From: Gaetbulibacter_A sp043876815
GTDB lineage: Bacteria; Bacteroidota; Bacteroidia; Flavobacteriales; Flavobacteriaceae
NCBI RefSeq assembly: GCF_043876815.1
Contig: NZ_JBAWKA010000004.1
Coordinates: forward strand, 124,001 to 188,000
DNA length: 64,000 nucleotides
Direction: 5' to 3'
The notes beneath the pieces are model-generated. The model saw nothing but the letters and a program-made list of their open reading frames with translations, made no database searches and had not been told where the DNA came from. Position 1 is the first letter of the stretch, and each line of letters begins with the position of its first letter. Made by a program: the position numbers and the translations under genes. Shown piece after piece: positions 45,916-54,067 of this stretch.

Positions 45916-45952
45916 AATTTCTAGAAATTAAATGTATTTTTTACATTTAATT
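45916..45952. promoter_or_regulatory. operator-like inverted repeats in the divergent gal control region
   Basis: Two perfect inverted repeats lie side by side: AATTTCTAGAAATT (45916-45929) and AATTAAATGTA-TTTTT-TACATTTAATT (45926-45952, 11-base arms, 5-base spacer). They sit midway between the divergent epimerase and symporter starts, where a regulator could control both. No regulator gene is adjacent. Confidence 0.55.
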
Positions 45953-45975
45953 ATATTCTGTTTCAATAATTTAAT

Positions 45976-45983
45976 TATATTTG
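45976..45983 (+). promoter_or_regulatory. candidate -7 box of the sugar symporter promoter
   Basis: TATATTTG matches TAnnTTTG exactly and lies 28 bases before the ATG at 46012. No TTTG is found 19-20 bases upstream, where the operator-like repeats start instead, so activation may depend on a regulator. Confidence 0.5.
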
Positions 45984-46011
45984 AGTCATAAAACTAACTA
46001 AACTAATTAAT

Positions 46012-47661
46012 ATGACTGTAGGATTTGATTTTTGGGATTATGCCGTATTTATTTCTTATGCCGTACTTATTCTGGGCGTAGGGTTATGGGTTTCCCGAGA
46101 TAAAAAGGGCCACCAAAAAAATGCGGAAGATTACTTTTTAGCAAGTAAATCTCTGCCATGGTGGGCCATTGGTACCTCATTAATAGCAGCGAATATCTCT
46201 GCTGAACAATTCATAGGAATGTCAGGTTCCGGATTTGCATCCGGATTGGCCATTGCTTCATACGAATGGATGGCGGCCTTAACCTTGATTATCGTGGGTA
46301 AATACTTTTTACCAATTTTTATTAATAAAGGTTTATATACTATTCCGGAATTCGTAGAGAAGCGCTATTCTACAAATTTAAAAACCATTCTTGCAGTCTT
46401 TTGGATTGCCCTATATGTTTTTGTTAACCTTACTACAGTGCTCTATTTAGGGTCTTTGGCCTTGAATACGATTTTGGGAATTCCTATGGTTTACGGTGTT
46501 CTGGGTCTTGCATTGTTTGCAGCAGCATACTCGCTTTATGGTGGTCTTTCTGCTGTTGCCTGGACAGATGTTATTCAAGTGATCTTTTTGGTGATTGGAG
46601 GTTTGGTAACAACTTACCTGGCCTTAAATACAGTTTCTGATGGTCAGGGCTTTCTTCAGGGATTAAATGTTATTGTTGATAGGGTTCCAGATCATTTTGA
46701 TATGATCCTGGATGAGTCAAATCCTGAATATAGTAACCTTCCGGGAATCAGTGTTCTTGTTGGTGGTATGTGGGTTGCAAACCTGTATTATTGGGGTTTT
46801 AACCAGTATATTATCCAAAGAACATTGGCAGCTAAATCGCTTCGTGAGGCACAAAAGGGTATTTTATTAGCGGCCTTTTTAAAGCTGATCATTCCTTTGG
46901 TAGTTGTAATTCCTGGAATTGCGGCGTATTTAATGGTTAACGATCCTGAAATCATGGCGAGATTAGGAAATGTAGCTCAAAATAATTTACCATCTCTAGA
47001 GCAGGCTGATAAAGCTTATCCTTGGTTATTACAATTCTTACCGGTAGGTCTTAAAGGTGTTGCTTTTGCAGCATTAACTGCGGCTATAGTGTCGTCTTTA
47101 GCTTCTATGTTAAATTCGACTTCAACCATATTTACTATGGATATCTATAAACAATATATAAATAAGGAAGCTGGCGATAAAGCAACTGTAACTGTAGGAC
47201 GTACTTCTGCGGCTGTAGCTTTAGTAATAGCATGTCTTATAGCGCCAATGCTTGGGAATTTAGATCAGGCCTTCCAGTTCATTCAGGAGTATACCGGTAT
47301 TGTAAGTCCGGGAATCTTAGCAGTTTTCTTACTAGGTTTATTCTGGAAAAAAACCACAAACAAAGGAGCCATTGTAGGTGCTTTAATTTCTATTCCTATT
47401 GCCATGTATTTTAAGGTGGGCGCTAATGGATGGTCAGATTCACCATTATTTGTGGATATTCCATTCATGAATCAAATGGGTTATACCTGTTTATTAACTA
47501 TGGGTGTTATTGCCTTAGTGAGTTATTTACAAGGTAAAGGAGCAGATGATCCTAAAGGTATTCCATTAACTAAAGGATACTTTAAAACAGGACCGGTATT
47601 CAATATTGGTGCGTTTACCGTAATGATCGTACTTACCGTACTTTACAGTTTATTCTGGTAA
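46012..47661 (+). CDS. sodium/sugar symporter (SSS family, SGLT-like)
   Basis: 549 residues with about 14 membrane helices. Family marks: 'DYFLASKSLPWWAIGTSLIAANISAEQFIGM' start (described by its Ser-Leu-Pro-Trp-Trp and Ser-Ala-Glu residues), 'GGLSAVAWTDVIQ', and 'NSTSTIFTMDIYKQ'. These are typical of vSGLT-like sodium/galactose or sodium/glucose transporters; Vibrio SGLT is the model. The divergent gal operon makes galactose the most likely substrate, by inference. It is followed by an intrinsic terminator. Confidence 0.92.
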   Translation: MTVGFDFWDYAVFISYAVLILGVGLWVSRDKKGHQKNAEDYFLASKSLPWWAIGTSLIAANISAEQFIGMSGSGFASGLAIASYEWMAALTLIIVGKYFLPIFINKGLYTIPEFVEKRYSTNLKTILAVFWIALYVFVNLTTVLYLGSLALNTILGIPMVYGVLGLALFAAAYSLYGGLSAVAWTDVIQVIFLVIGGLVTTYLALNTVSDGQGFLQGLNVIVDRVPDHFDMILDESNPEYSNLPGISVLVGGMWVANLYYWGFNQYIIQRTLAAKSLREAQKGILLAAFLKLIIPLVVVIPGIAAYLMVNDPEIMARLGNVAQNNLPSLEQADKAYPWLLQFLPVGLKGVAFAALTAAIVSSLASMLNSTSTIFTMDIYKQYINKEAGDKATVTVGRTSAAVALVIACLIAPMLGNLDQAFQFIQEYTGIVSPGILAVFLLGLFWKKTTNKGAIVGALISIPIAMYFKVGANGWSDSPLFVDIPFMNQMGYTCLLTMGVIALVSYLQGKGADDPKGIPLTKGYFKTGPVFNIGAFTVMIVLTVLYSLFW

Positions 47662-47686
47662 AATTTAAGATTTTAAAACTAACAAC

Positions 47687-47718
47687 AACGTCATGTCAAA
47701 CATGGCGTTTTTGTTTTT
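47687..47718 (+). terminator. intrinsic terminator of the sugar symporter gene
   Basis: AACGTCATG (47687-47695) pairs with CATGGCGTT (47701-47709), with one G-T wobble and a TCAAA loop, followed by TTTTGTTTT. Confidence 0.85.
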
Positions 47719-47804
47719 AAAATCACATTTTCAACGATTTATAAAGTCATAAATAGTGTTAAATTTCTACTGTTATTTTAAAATTTTGTACTTTTGATCT
47801 TGTA

Positions 47805-48218
47805 ATGAGAAAAGCGTTGTTTAAAATATTATCTTCATTCATGGCATTCCTGTTGTTGTTTTCAACGATGTCATTTACCATTGATATGCATTTCTGTGGA
47901 GATACTTTAGTGGAAACAGCTCTTTTTCATAAAGCCGAAGGTTGTGGTATGACCATGGAAAAACCAACCTCCAATGATTGTTCCATTACTAAGAATAATT
48001 GTTGCAGCGACGAACAATCCTTGGTAAACGGTCAGGATGAACTTCAGCTTACATTGCAAAAAATCTCGCTTGAGAAACAAGTATTCATAACTGCTTTTTT
48101 CCAATCTTATTTGGAGTTATTTGATTTTTCTAAAGAAGCGGTAAGTACTTATACCGCATATTCACCACCCTTTGTCGTCAAGAACATCTACAAACTTGAC
48201 GAGACCTATTTAATTTGA
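47805..48218 (+). CDS. HYC_CC_PP-family small secreted protein
   Basis: 137 residues with an N-terminal hydrophobic signal ('FKILSSFMAFLLLFSTMSFT'). It carries the three marks that give the family its name: 'MHFCGD' (in place of HYC), 'KNNCCSDE' (CC) and 'YSPPFV' (PP). The cysteines and several Met/His residues point to metal binding in the periplasm. In Bacteroidota such genes often precede CusA-type efflux pumps, as here (104 bases upstream of cusA). A -7-like box TACTTTTG lies at 47789-47796. Its mechanism is unknown. Confidence 0.85.
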   Translation: MRKALFKILSSFMAFLLLFSTMSFTIDMHFCGDTLVETALFHKAEGCGMTMEKPTSNDCSITKNNCCSDEQSLVNGQDELQLTLQKISLEKQVFITAFFQSYLELFDFSKEAVSTYTAYSPPFVVKNIYKLDETYLI

Positions 48219-48321
48219 TTTTTAAACTTTTAATCAGACTTTTCCTGATGTGATATTATCTCAGGTAAAGCTTCTATGTCGTGTTCACACATCATGTTTA
48301 ACTGTTTAATAATCAAATCGT

Positions 48322-51300
48322 ATGCTCAATAAAAGCATCAAATTTTTAATAGAGAACAAACTTGTTTCCGTTTTACTTCTCGTTCTGTTTATCGGATGGG
48401 GTACCATCAGTGCACCGTTTAATTGGGATTTGGGTTTTTTACCAAACAATCCTGTCTCTGTTGATGCGATTCCTGATATCGGCGAAAATCAACAAATCGT
48501 TTTCACGAAGTGGGATGGACGTTCTCCTCAGGATATCGAAGATCAGATTACTTATCCGCTAACAACCTCATTACTTGGTATTCCAGGAGTGAAAACCATT
48601 CGTAGTTCTTCCATGTTCGGTTTCTCCAGCATTTATATCATCTTTGATGAAGATATTGATTTTTACTGGAGTCGAAGTCGAATCCTTGAAAAACTCAACT
48701 CCCTTCCGTCCGGTGTTCTACCTGATGATGTAAACCCCACTTTAGGTCCTGATGCTACTGGTTTAGGGCAGATTTTCTGGTACACTTTGGAGGGTCGTGA
48801 TAAAGAGGGTCAGGTTACAGGCGGTTGGAATTTACAGGAGCTTCGTAGTATACAGGATTTTTATGTGAAATATGGTTTGTCTTCGGCCAGTGGCGTTTCA
48901 GAGGTAGCCTCTATTGGAGGATACGTTCAGGAATATCAAATTGACGTGAATCCGGAGTTAATGCGACAATATAATATTTCGCTAAACCAGGTGGTTAAAG
49001 CGGTAAAGGATAGCAATAAGGATATTGGCGCACAGACACTGGAGATCAATAAAGCGGAATACCTAGTTCGTGGTTTGGGTTATATTAAATCGATTGACGA
49101 TATCGAAAATTCTGTGATCGCTTCACAAGATTTTACGGCATTACGTATTAAAGATGTTGCCAAAGTGAATTTAGGACCAAAAGCACGCCGAGGTATATTG
49201 GACAAAGAAGGCGCAGAAGTGGTTGGTGGTGTTGTTGTAGCACGTTATGGAGCGAATCCTATGGAGGTGATCAACAACGTCAAGGAAAAAATCAAATCTT
49301 TGAGCTCTGGGTTACCATCCAAGGTCTTATCTGATGGCAGAACGTCGCAACTTACCATTGTACCATTTTATGACAGGACGCAACTCATTCAGGAAACCTT
49401 AGGCACTTTGAATGAAGCTTTAACCATGGAAATATTGATCACCATACTCGTGATCATTATTATGGTTTATAATTTAAGGGCTTCCATTTTAATATCCGGA
49501 TTGTTACCTGTAGCTGTTCTTATGGTGTTTATTGCCATGAAATTGTTTGGTATTGATGCAAATATAGTGGCGCTGTCAGGTATTGCGATCGCGATCGGTA
49601 CCATGGTTGATGTCGGGGTGATTCTCTCAGAAAATATCATCAGGCATTTGGATGATAATGATAGTGTAGAGGCTCCCAAGAAATTATCTATCGATCAAGT
49701 TGTGTATAATGCCACAGCGGAGGTTTCAGGTGCCATTGTTACAGCCGTCATGACAACGATAATCAGTTTTATTCCTGTATTCACCATGATTGGGGCAGAG
49801 GGTAAGTTATTTCGACCTTTGGCCTTCACAAAGACCTTTGCTCTAACCGCATCTATACTTGTTGCTTTATTTTTAATTCCACCATTTGCCGCCTTTATTT
49901 TTAGAAAAAGTAAGCTTAAAGGCTACATGCAATATGTTGTTCAATCAGTTTTAATTGCATTGGGCCTTACAGCTCTAGGTTTTGGTTATGGTTTAGGTTT
50001 GATGCTCATCGCCTTTGGTATCATTGGCTTACTTCGAATTCAAAATAAAATAACCAAAAAACAAACCAGTTTAGCGCACATTGTCATTTCTGTAGTTGCT
50101 ATCGTATTTCTTCTAGCCACATACTGGAGACCTCTTGGTGTTGAACAGAATATCCTTGTTAATGTTATTTTTGTAGCTGTTATTTGCTTTGGATTATTGG
50201 GGGTATTTGTTCTTTTCAGATACTATTATACCCGGATTTTAAGTTGGTGTCTTGAAAACAAATTAGTATTCATATCCATCCCAATCCTCATGGTAGTTCT
50301 GGGGTTTTTCATTATGAAAAATACAGGAGAAGAGTTTATGCCATCTCTAGACGAAGGTTCTTTTCTACTCATGCCAACCTCAATGCCACATGCCGGCGTA
50401 GAGGAGAATAAGCGTGTATTACAACAATTAGACATGGCTGTGGCAAGCATTCCTGAGATCGAAACCGTTGTTGGAAAAGCCGGTCGCACAGAATCAGCTT
50501 TAGACCCAGCACCGCTATCGATGTATGAAAATATTATTGTCTACAAACCGGAATACATGCTGAATGACGATGGTGAACGACAACGATTTAAGGTAAATGC
50601 TGATGGTGATTATATTTTAAAAAATGGTAATTCCCTTCCGGGAGAACCGAAATCCGCTTGGAAAAATATTGATACCAAATTGCAACTTATACCTGATTCT
50701 GATGGTGAATTTTTCCGTAATTGGAGAAAAGATATAAAATCACCTGATGATATTTGGAAGACTATTGTTACAGCTACAAAGCTTCCCGGTGTTACCTCGG
50801 CGCCGAAACTGCAGCCCATACAAACGCGCCTAGTTATGTTGCAAACAGGCATGCGGGCTCCAATGGGAATTAAGGTGAAGGGGCAGGATTTAAAACAAAT
50901 GGAGGCTTTTGGCTTGCAGTTAGAAAATAGTTTAAGACAGGTTGAAGGTGTAAAGAATGAGGCTGTTTTTGCCGATCGGATCGTAGGAAAACCCTATCTG
51001 CTAATCGATATTGATAGAGATAAACTGGCGCGTTACGGGTTAACTGTTGCAGACGTTCAAAACACTTTGCAGGTTGCTGTAGGTGGTATGGAACTAACAC
51101 AAACGGTTGAAGGACGGGAGCGCTATGGTATTCGGGTACGTTATCCACGCGAATTAAGAGCGAATCCTGAAGATCTGAATCAAATATATATCCCATTGAA
51201 TGGCGGATCTGAAATTCCTTTAAGTGATGTGGCGAGCATTCGTTACGAAAAAGGACCACAGGTGATTAAAAGTGAAGACACCTTTTTGGTGAGTTATGTA

Positions 51301-52038
51301 TTGTTCGATAAACTGGATGGTTATGCAGAAGTGAATGTGGTTGAAAAAGCACAGGCTTATCTTAAAAGCCAGATCGATAATGGTGATCTGGTAGTTCCAA
51401 AAGGTGTCAGTTATCAATTTACCGGAACCTACGAAAATCAATTGCGTGCTGAGAAAACCTTGTCTGTAGTGGTGCCATTAGCGCTATTGATCATCTTTTT
51501 GATCCTGTATTTCCAGTTCCGCTCCGTTGGTACCTCGCTCATGGTTTTTTCAGGGATTGCAGTGGCTTTTGCCGGAGGGTTTATCCTTATATGGTTGTAT
51601 GGGCAAAGTTGGTTTTTAAACTTTAGTTTTTTTGGTGAAAACCTGCGAGACCTTTTTCAAATGCATACCATTAATCTAAGTGTAGCTGTTTGGGTCGGGT
51701 TCATTGCTTTATTCGGGATAGCTACTGATGACGGTGTGGTTATGGCAACGTATTTAGATCAGACCTTTGAGCGCAATACGCCACAATCATTGCAAGGCAT
51801 CAGGAAATCGGTTGTTGAAGCTGGTGAAAAACGTATTCGCCCTTGTTTAATGACCATTGCTACTACTATTTTAGCTTTGTTACCTGTGCTAAGTTCTACA
51901 GGACGTGGTAGTGATATCATGATCCCGATGGCCATACCGAGTTTCGGAGGCATGCTCTTAGCATTGATCACCCTATTCGTAGTGCCGGTTTTATATAGCT
52001 GGCGACAAGAAGTTCAACTTAAACGTTCTGAAAAATGA
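48322..52038 (+). CDS. cusA: heavy-metal efflux RND transporter, CusA/CzcA family
   Basis: 1238 residues, about 190 longer than E. coli CusA. The heavy-metal RND signature in helix 4 is present ('GIAIAIGTMVDVGVILSENI'), as are the porter-domain Met stretches 'LLMPTSMPHAGVEENK' and 'MLQTGMRAPMGIKVKG', consistent with Cu+/Ag+ or other soft metals. The extra length comes from a ~105-residue hydrophobic insert with about four helices between helices 6 and 7 (residues ~530-635), a polar insert in the periplasmic loop near 750-800, and a short one near 1110. It is the proton-driven pump of a tripartite system with the next gene (TolC-like) and CusB. It overlaps the TolC-like gene by four bases. Confidence 0.95.
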   Translation: MLNKSIKFLIENKLVSVLLLVLFIGWGTISAPFNWDLGFLPNNPVSVDAIPDIGENQQIVFTKWDGRSPQDIEDQITYPLTTSLLGIPGVKTIRSSSMFGFSSIYIIFDEDIDFYWSRSRILEKLNSLPSGVLPDDVNPTLGPDATGLGQIFWYTLEGRDKEGQVTGGWNLQELRSIQDFYVKYGLSSASGVSEVASIGGYVQEYQIDVNPELMRQYNISLNQVVKAVKDSNKDIGAQTLEINKAEYLVRGLGYIKSIDDIENSVIASQDFTALRIKDVAKVNLGPKARRGILDKEGAEVVGGVVVARYGANPMEVINNVKEKIKSLSSGLPSKVLSDGRTSQLTIVPFYDRTQLIQETLGTLNEALTMEILITILVIIIMVYNLRASILISGLLPVAVLMVFIAMKLFGIDANIVALSGIAIAIGTMVDVGVILSENIIRHLDDNDSVEAPKKLSIDQVVYNATAEVSGAIVTAVMTTIISFIPVFTMIGAEGKLFRPLAFTKTFALTASILVALFLIPPFAAFIFRKSKLKGYMQYVVQSVLIALGLTALGFGYGLGLMLIAFGIIGLLRIQNKITKKQTSLAHIVISVVAIVFLLATYWRPLGVEQNILVNVIFVAVICFGLLGVFVLFRYYYTRILSWCLENKLVFISIPILMVVLGFFIMKNTGEEFMPSLDEGSFLLMPTSMPHAGVEENKRVLQQLDMAVASIPEIETVVGKAGRTESALDPAPLSMYENIIVYKPEYMLNDDGERQRFKVNADGDYILKNGNSLPGEPKSAWKNIDTKLQLIPDSDGEFFRNWRKDIKSPDDIWKTIVTATKLPGVTSAPKLQPIQTRLVMLQTGMRAPMGIKVKGQDLKQMEAFGLQLENSLRQVEGVKNEAVFADRIVGKPYLLIDIDRDKLARYGLTVADVQNTLQVAVGGMELTQTVEGRERYGIRVRYPRELRANPEDLNQIYIPLNGGSEIPLSDVASIRYEKGPQVIKSEDTFLVSYVLFDKLDGYAEVNVVEKAQAYLKSQIDNGDLVVPKGVSYQFTGTYENQLRAEKTLSVVVPLALLIIFLILYFQFRSVGTSLMVFSGIAVAFAGGFILIWLYGQSWFLNFSFFGENLRDLFQMHTINLSVAVWVGFIALFGIATDDGVVMATYLDQTFERNTPQSLQGIRKSVVEAGEKRIRPCLMTIATTILALLPVLSSTGRGSDIMIPMAIPSFGGMLLALITLFVVPVLYSWRQEVQLKRSEK

Positions 52039-53270
52039 AACATCAAACGATGAAAATAAAATTATTTGGCATCCTGATTGTTTTTGGGAGTTTGTTCGCC
52101 ATTCAGGCCCAGGAATTAGAGGTTTTGATACAACAAGCGATCATGAATAATCCGGAAATATATAAGGTAGAACTGGAATATAACATCAGTTCGGAAAAAG
52201 AGAATGAAGTAAACGCCTTGCCAAATACGGAATTTGGAGTTGGATATTTTGTTAGCGAACCTGAAACCCGCACCGGACCGCAACGTTTTAAGGTAACAGC
52301 GAAACAAATGATTCCTTGGTTTGGAACCATAACAGCTCGAAAGAACTATGCGAAAGCTATGGCAGATGCCCAATATGAAGATTTGGTAATCACTAAGCGA
52401 AAACTGGTTGTTTCTTTATCGCAGACCTACTATAAATTGTATGCGTTTCACGCCAAACAAAATGTTTTGCTAGAAAACATTCAATTATTAGCGACTTATA
52501 AAACCATGGCTTTGAACGCCGTGGAAACAGGAAAAAGTTCCGCAGTAGCGGTCCTAAAACTTCAAATCCGGGAGAACGAACTTAAAAAACAACAAGCTGT
52601 TCTGAAACAAAATATAATGGCTGAACAAACAGCTTTGAACAAATTATTGAACCGCGATAAATCAGTTGAGATCAAAATTCCACAAGAATTGACTTTGCCT
52701 GATGCCGGTACTGATAATATTCCTGCAAACCTAAGCGCACATCCTGAGTTACTTAAGTATGATAAGCTTTATGCCTCAATAGCACAATCGGAAATAGTGA
52801 ATAAGAATGAAAGTCAACCGATGCTTGGTTTCGGTCTCGATTATATTAATGTAGACGAACGCCCGAATATGGATTTTGCAGATAATGGAAAGGATATTTT
52901 AATGCCTATGGTATCGGTGTCTATTCCTATTTTCAATCAAAAATTCAAATCGACCGATAGACAATTGGCCTTAAAGCAACAACAGTTAAAGGCAGCACAG
53001 GAAGAACGTCGGAATACTTTGGAAAGCTTACTTGAAAAAGCCCTATCAGATCGAAATGCGGCACGAATAAACTATGAAGCACAAACTGAAAATTTAAATC
53101 AGGCCAGAAATGCAGAGCGGATTTTAATTAAAAACTATGAAACCGGAACTATAGATTTCAATGACGTATTGGATATTCAAGAGCTTCAGTTAAAGTTTCA
53201 AACGCAAATGATTGAAGCCGTTACAAACTATTATATACAAACAACAACTATAAATTATCTATCGAATTAA
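52035..53270 (+). CDS. TolC-family outer membrane efflux protein (CusC-like)
   Basis: 411 residues with a signal peptide ('KLFGILIVFGSLFAIQAQ'). It has the internal repeat and alternating coiled-coil layout of outer-membrane factors ('LIQQAIMNNPEIYKVELEYN', then 'KTMALNAVETGKSSAVAVLKLQIRENE'-type helices, described by pattern, and 'NYETGTIDFNDVLDIQ' near the end). It forms the outer-membrane channel for the CusA pump. The ATG overlaps the cusA stop (ATGA). It lacks the lipidation Cys of E. coli CusC. Confidence 0.92.
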   Translation: MKHQTMKIKLFGILIVFGSLFAIQAQELEVLIQQAIMNNPEIYKVELEYNISSEKENEVNALPNTEFGVGYFVSEPETRTGPQRFKVTAKQMIPWFGTITARKNYAKAMADAQYEDLVITKRKLVVSLSQTYYKLYAFHAKQNVLLENIQLLATYKTMALNAVETGKSSAVAVLKLQIRENELKKQQAVLKQNIMAEQTALNKLLNRDKSVEIKIPQELTLPDAGTDNIPANLSAHPELLKYDKLYASIAQSEIVNKNESQPMLGFGLDYINVDERPNMDFADNGKDILMPMVSVSIPIFNQKFKSTDRQLALKQQQLKAAQEERRNTLESLLEKALSDRNAARINYEAQTENLNQARNAERILIKNYETGTIDFNDVLDIQELQLKFQTQMIEAVTNYYIQTTTINYLSN

Positions 53271-53334
53271 GAAAGTCATTATTGTAAAATTGTTTGTGAT
53301 CTTAAAAAAATAACTGAAGAAAGAAATTAATATA

Positions 53335-54066
53335 ATGAAACATACATATAACATTTCAGGAATGACCTGTGAAGGGTGTAAAGCCTCCGTAGAAAAGTAC
53401 TTAAAGGCATTAGATCATATTACCGGGGTAAAGGTAGATCTTAAAAAAGGAGAGGCGGAACTTACCATGGATACTCATGTGGATACGGCAACCTTAAAAA
53501 AAGCCTTACCAGAAAAATACGCCATTACAGAAAAGCATGAAAAGCAAGTTTTTAATACTGAAAACAGTATGGCTATGCCTGGAGAGGAAAGTAAATTAAA
53601 ACAACTGAAACCTTTACTCCTGATTATTCTCTATATCAGTACAGCCAGTATTTTACTTCATTATAATGCTTGGAGCTGGTCGGCTTTTATGTTGGATTTT
53701 ATGGGGCTTTTTTACATTGTATTTAGCTTTTTTAAAATGCTGGATCTCAAAGGTTTTCCGGAGTCTTTTAGGATGTACGACCCTTTAGCTAAGCGGATAC
53801 CGGTATACGGAAAGATATATCCCTTTATTGAAACGGCTTTAGGACTGATGTTCTTAATGCGATTTGAAATTACAATTGCTTTAGTTGTTACTTTAGTTGT
53901 TCTGGGAATCACTACGATTGGTGTTACCAGAACACTACTCAACAAAAAAGCGATACAATGTGCCTGTCTGGGCACGGCACTTAAACTCCCCATGACGGAG
54001 GCTACTTTTATTGAAAACTTTATCATGATCGTTATGGCGGTTCTGATGCTACTTAATATGTTTTAA
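53335..54066 (+). CDS. HMA domain fused to a MauE-like membrane domain
   Basis: 243 residues. Residues 1-70 are a heavy-metal-associated domain with 'GMTCEGCKASVEKYL' (CxxC). After a linker, residues ~95-243 form about four membrane helices resembling MauE/DoxX-like proteins, with a thiol motif in 'AIQCACLGTALKLP' (CxC) between the last two helices. MauE helps methylamine dehydrogenase maturation, probably in disulfide chemistry. Here the fusion suggests handing a soft metal such as Cu+ to or across the membrane for the CusAB pump; this is an inference. It sits between the outer membrane factor and cusB, one base before the latter. Confidence 0.85.
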   Translation: MKHTYNISGMTCEGCKASVEKYLKALDHITGVKVDLKKGEAELTMDTHVDTATLKKALPEKYAITEKHEKQVFNTENSMAMPGEESKLKQLKPLLLIILYISTASILLHYNAWSWSAFMLDFMGLFYIVFSFFKMLDLKGFPESFRMYDPLAKRIPVYGKIYPFIETALGLMFLMRFEITIALVVTLVVLGITTIGVTRTLLNKKAIQCACLGTALKLPMTEATFIENFIMIVMAVLMLLNMF

Positions 54067-54067
54067 A

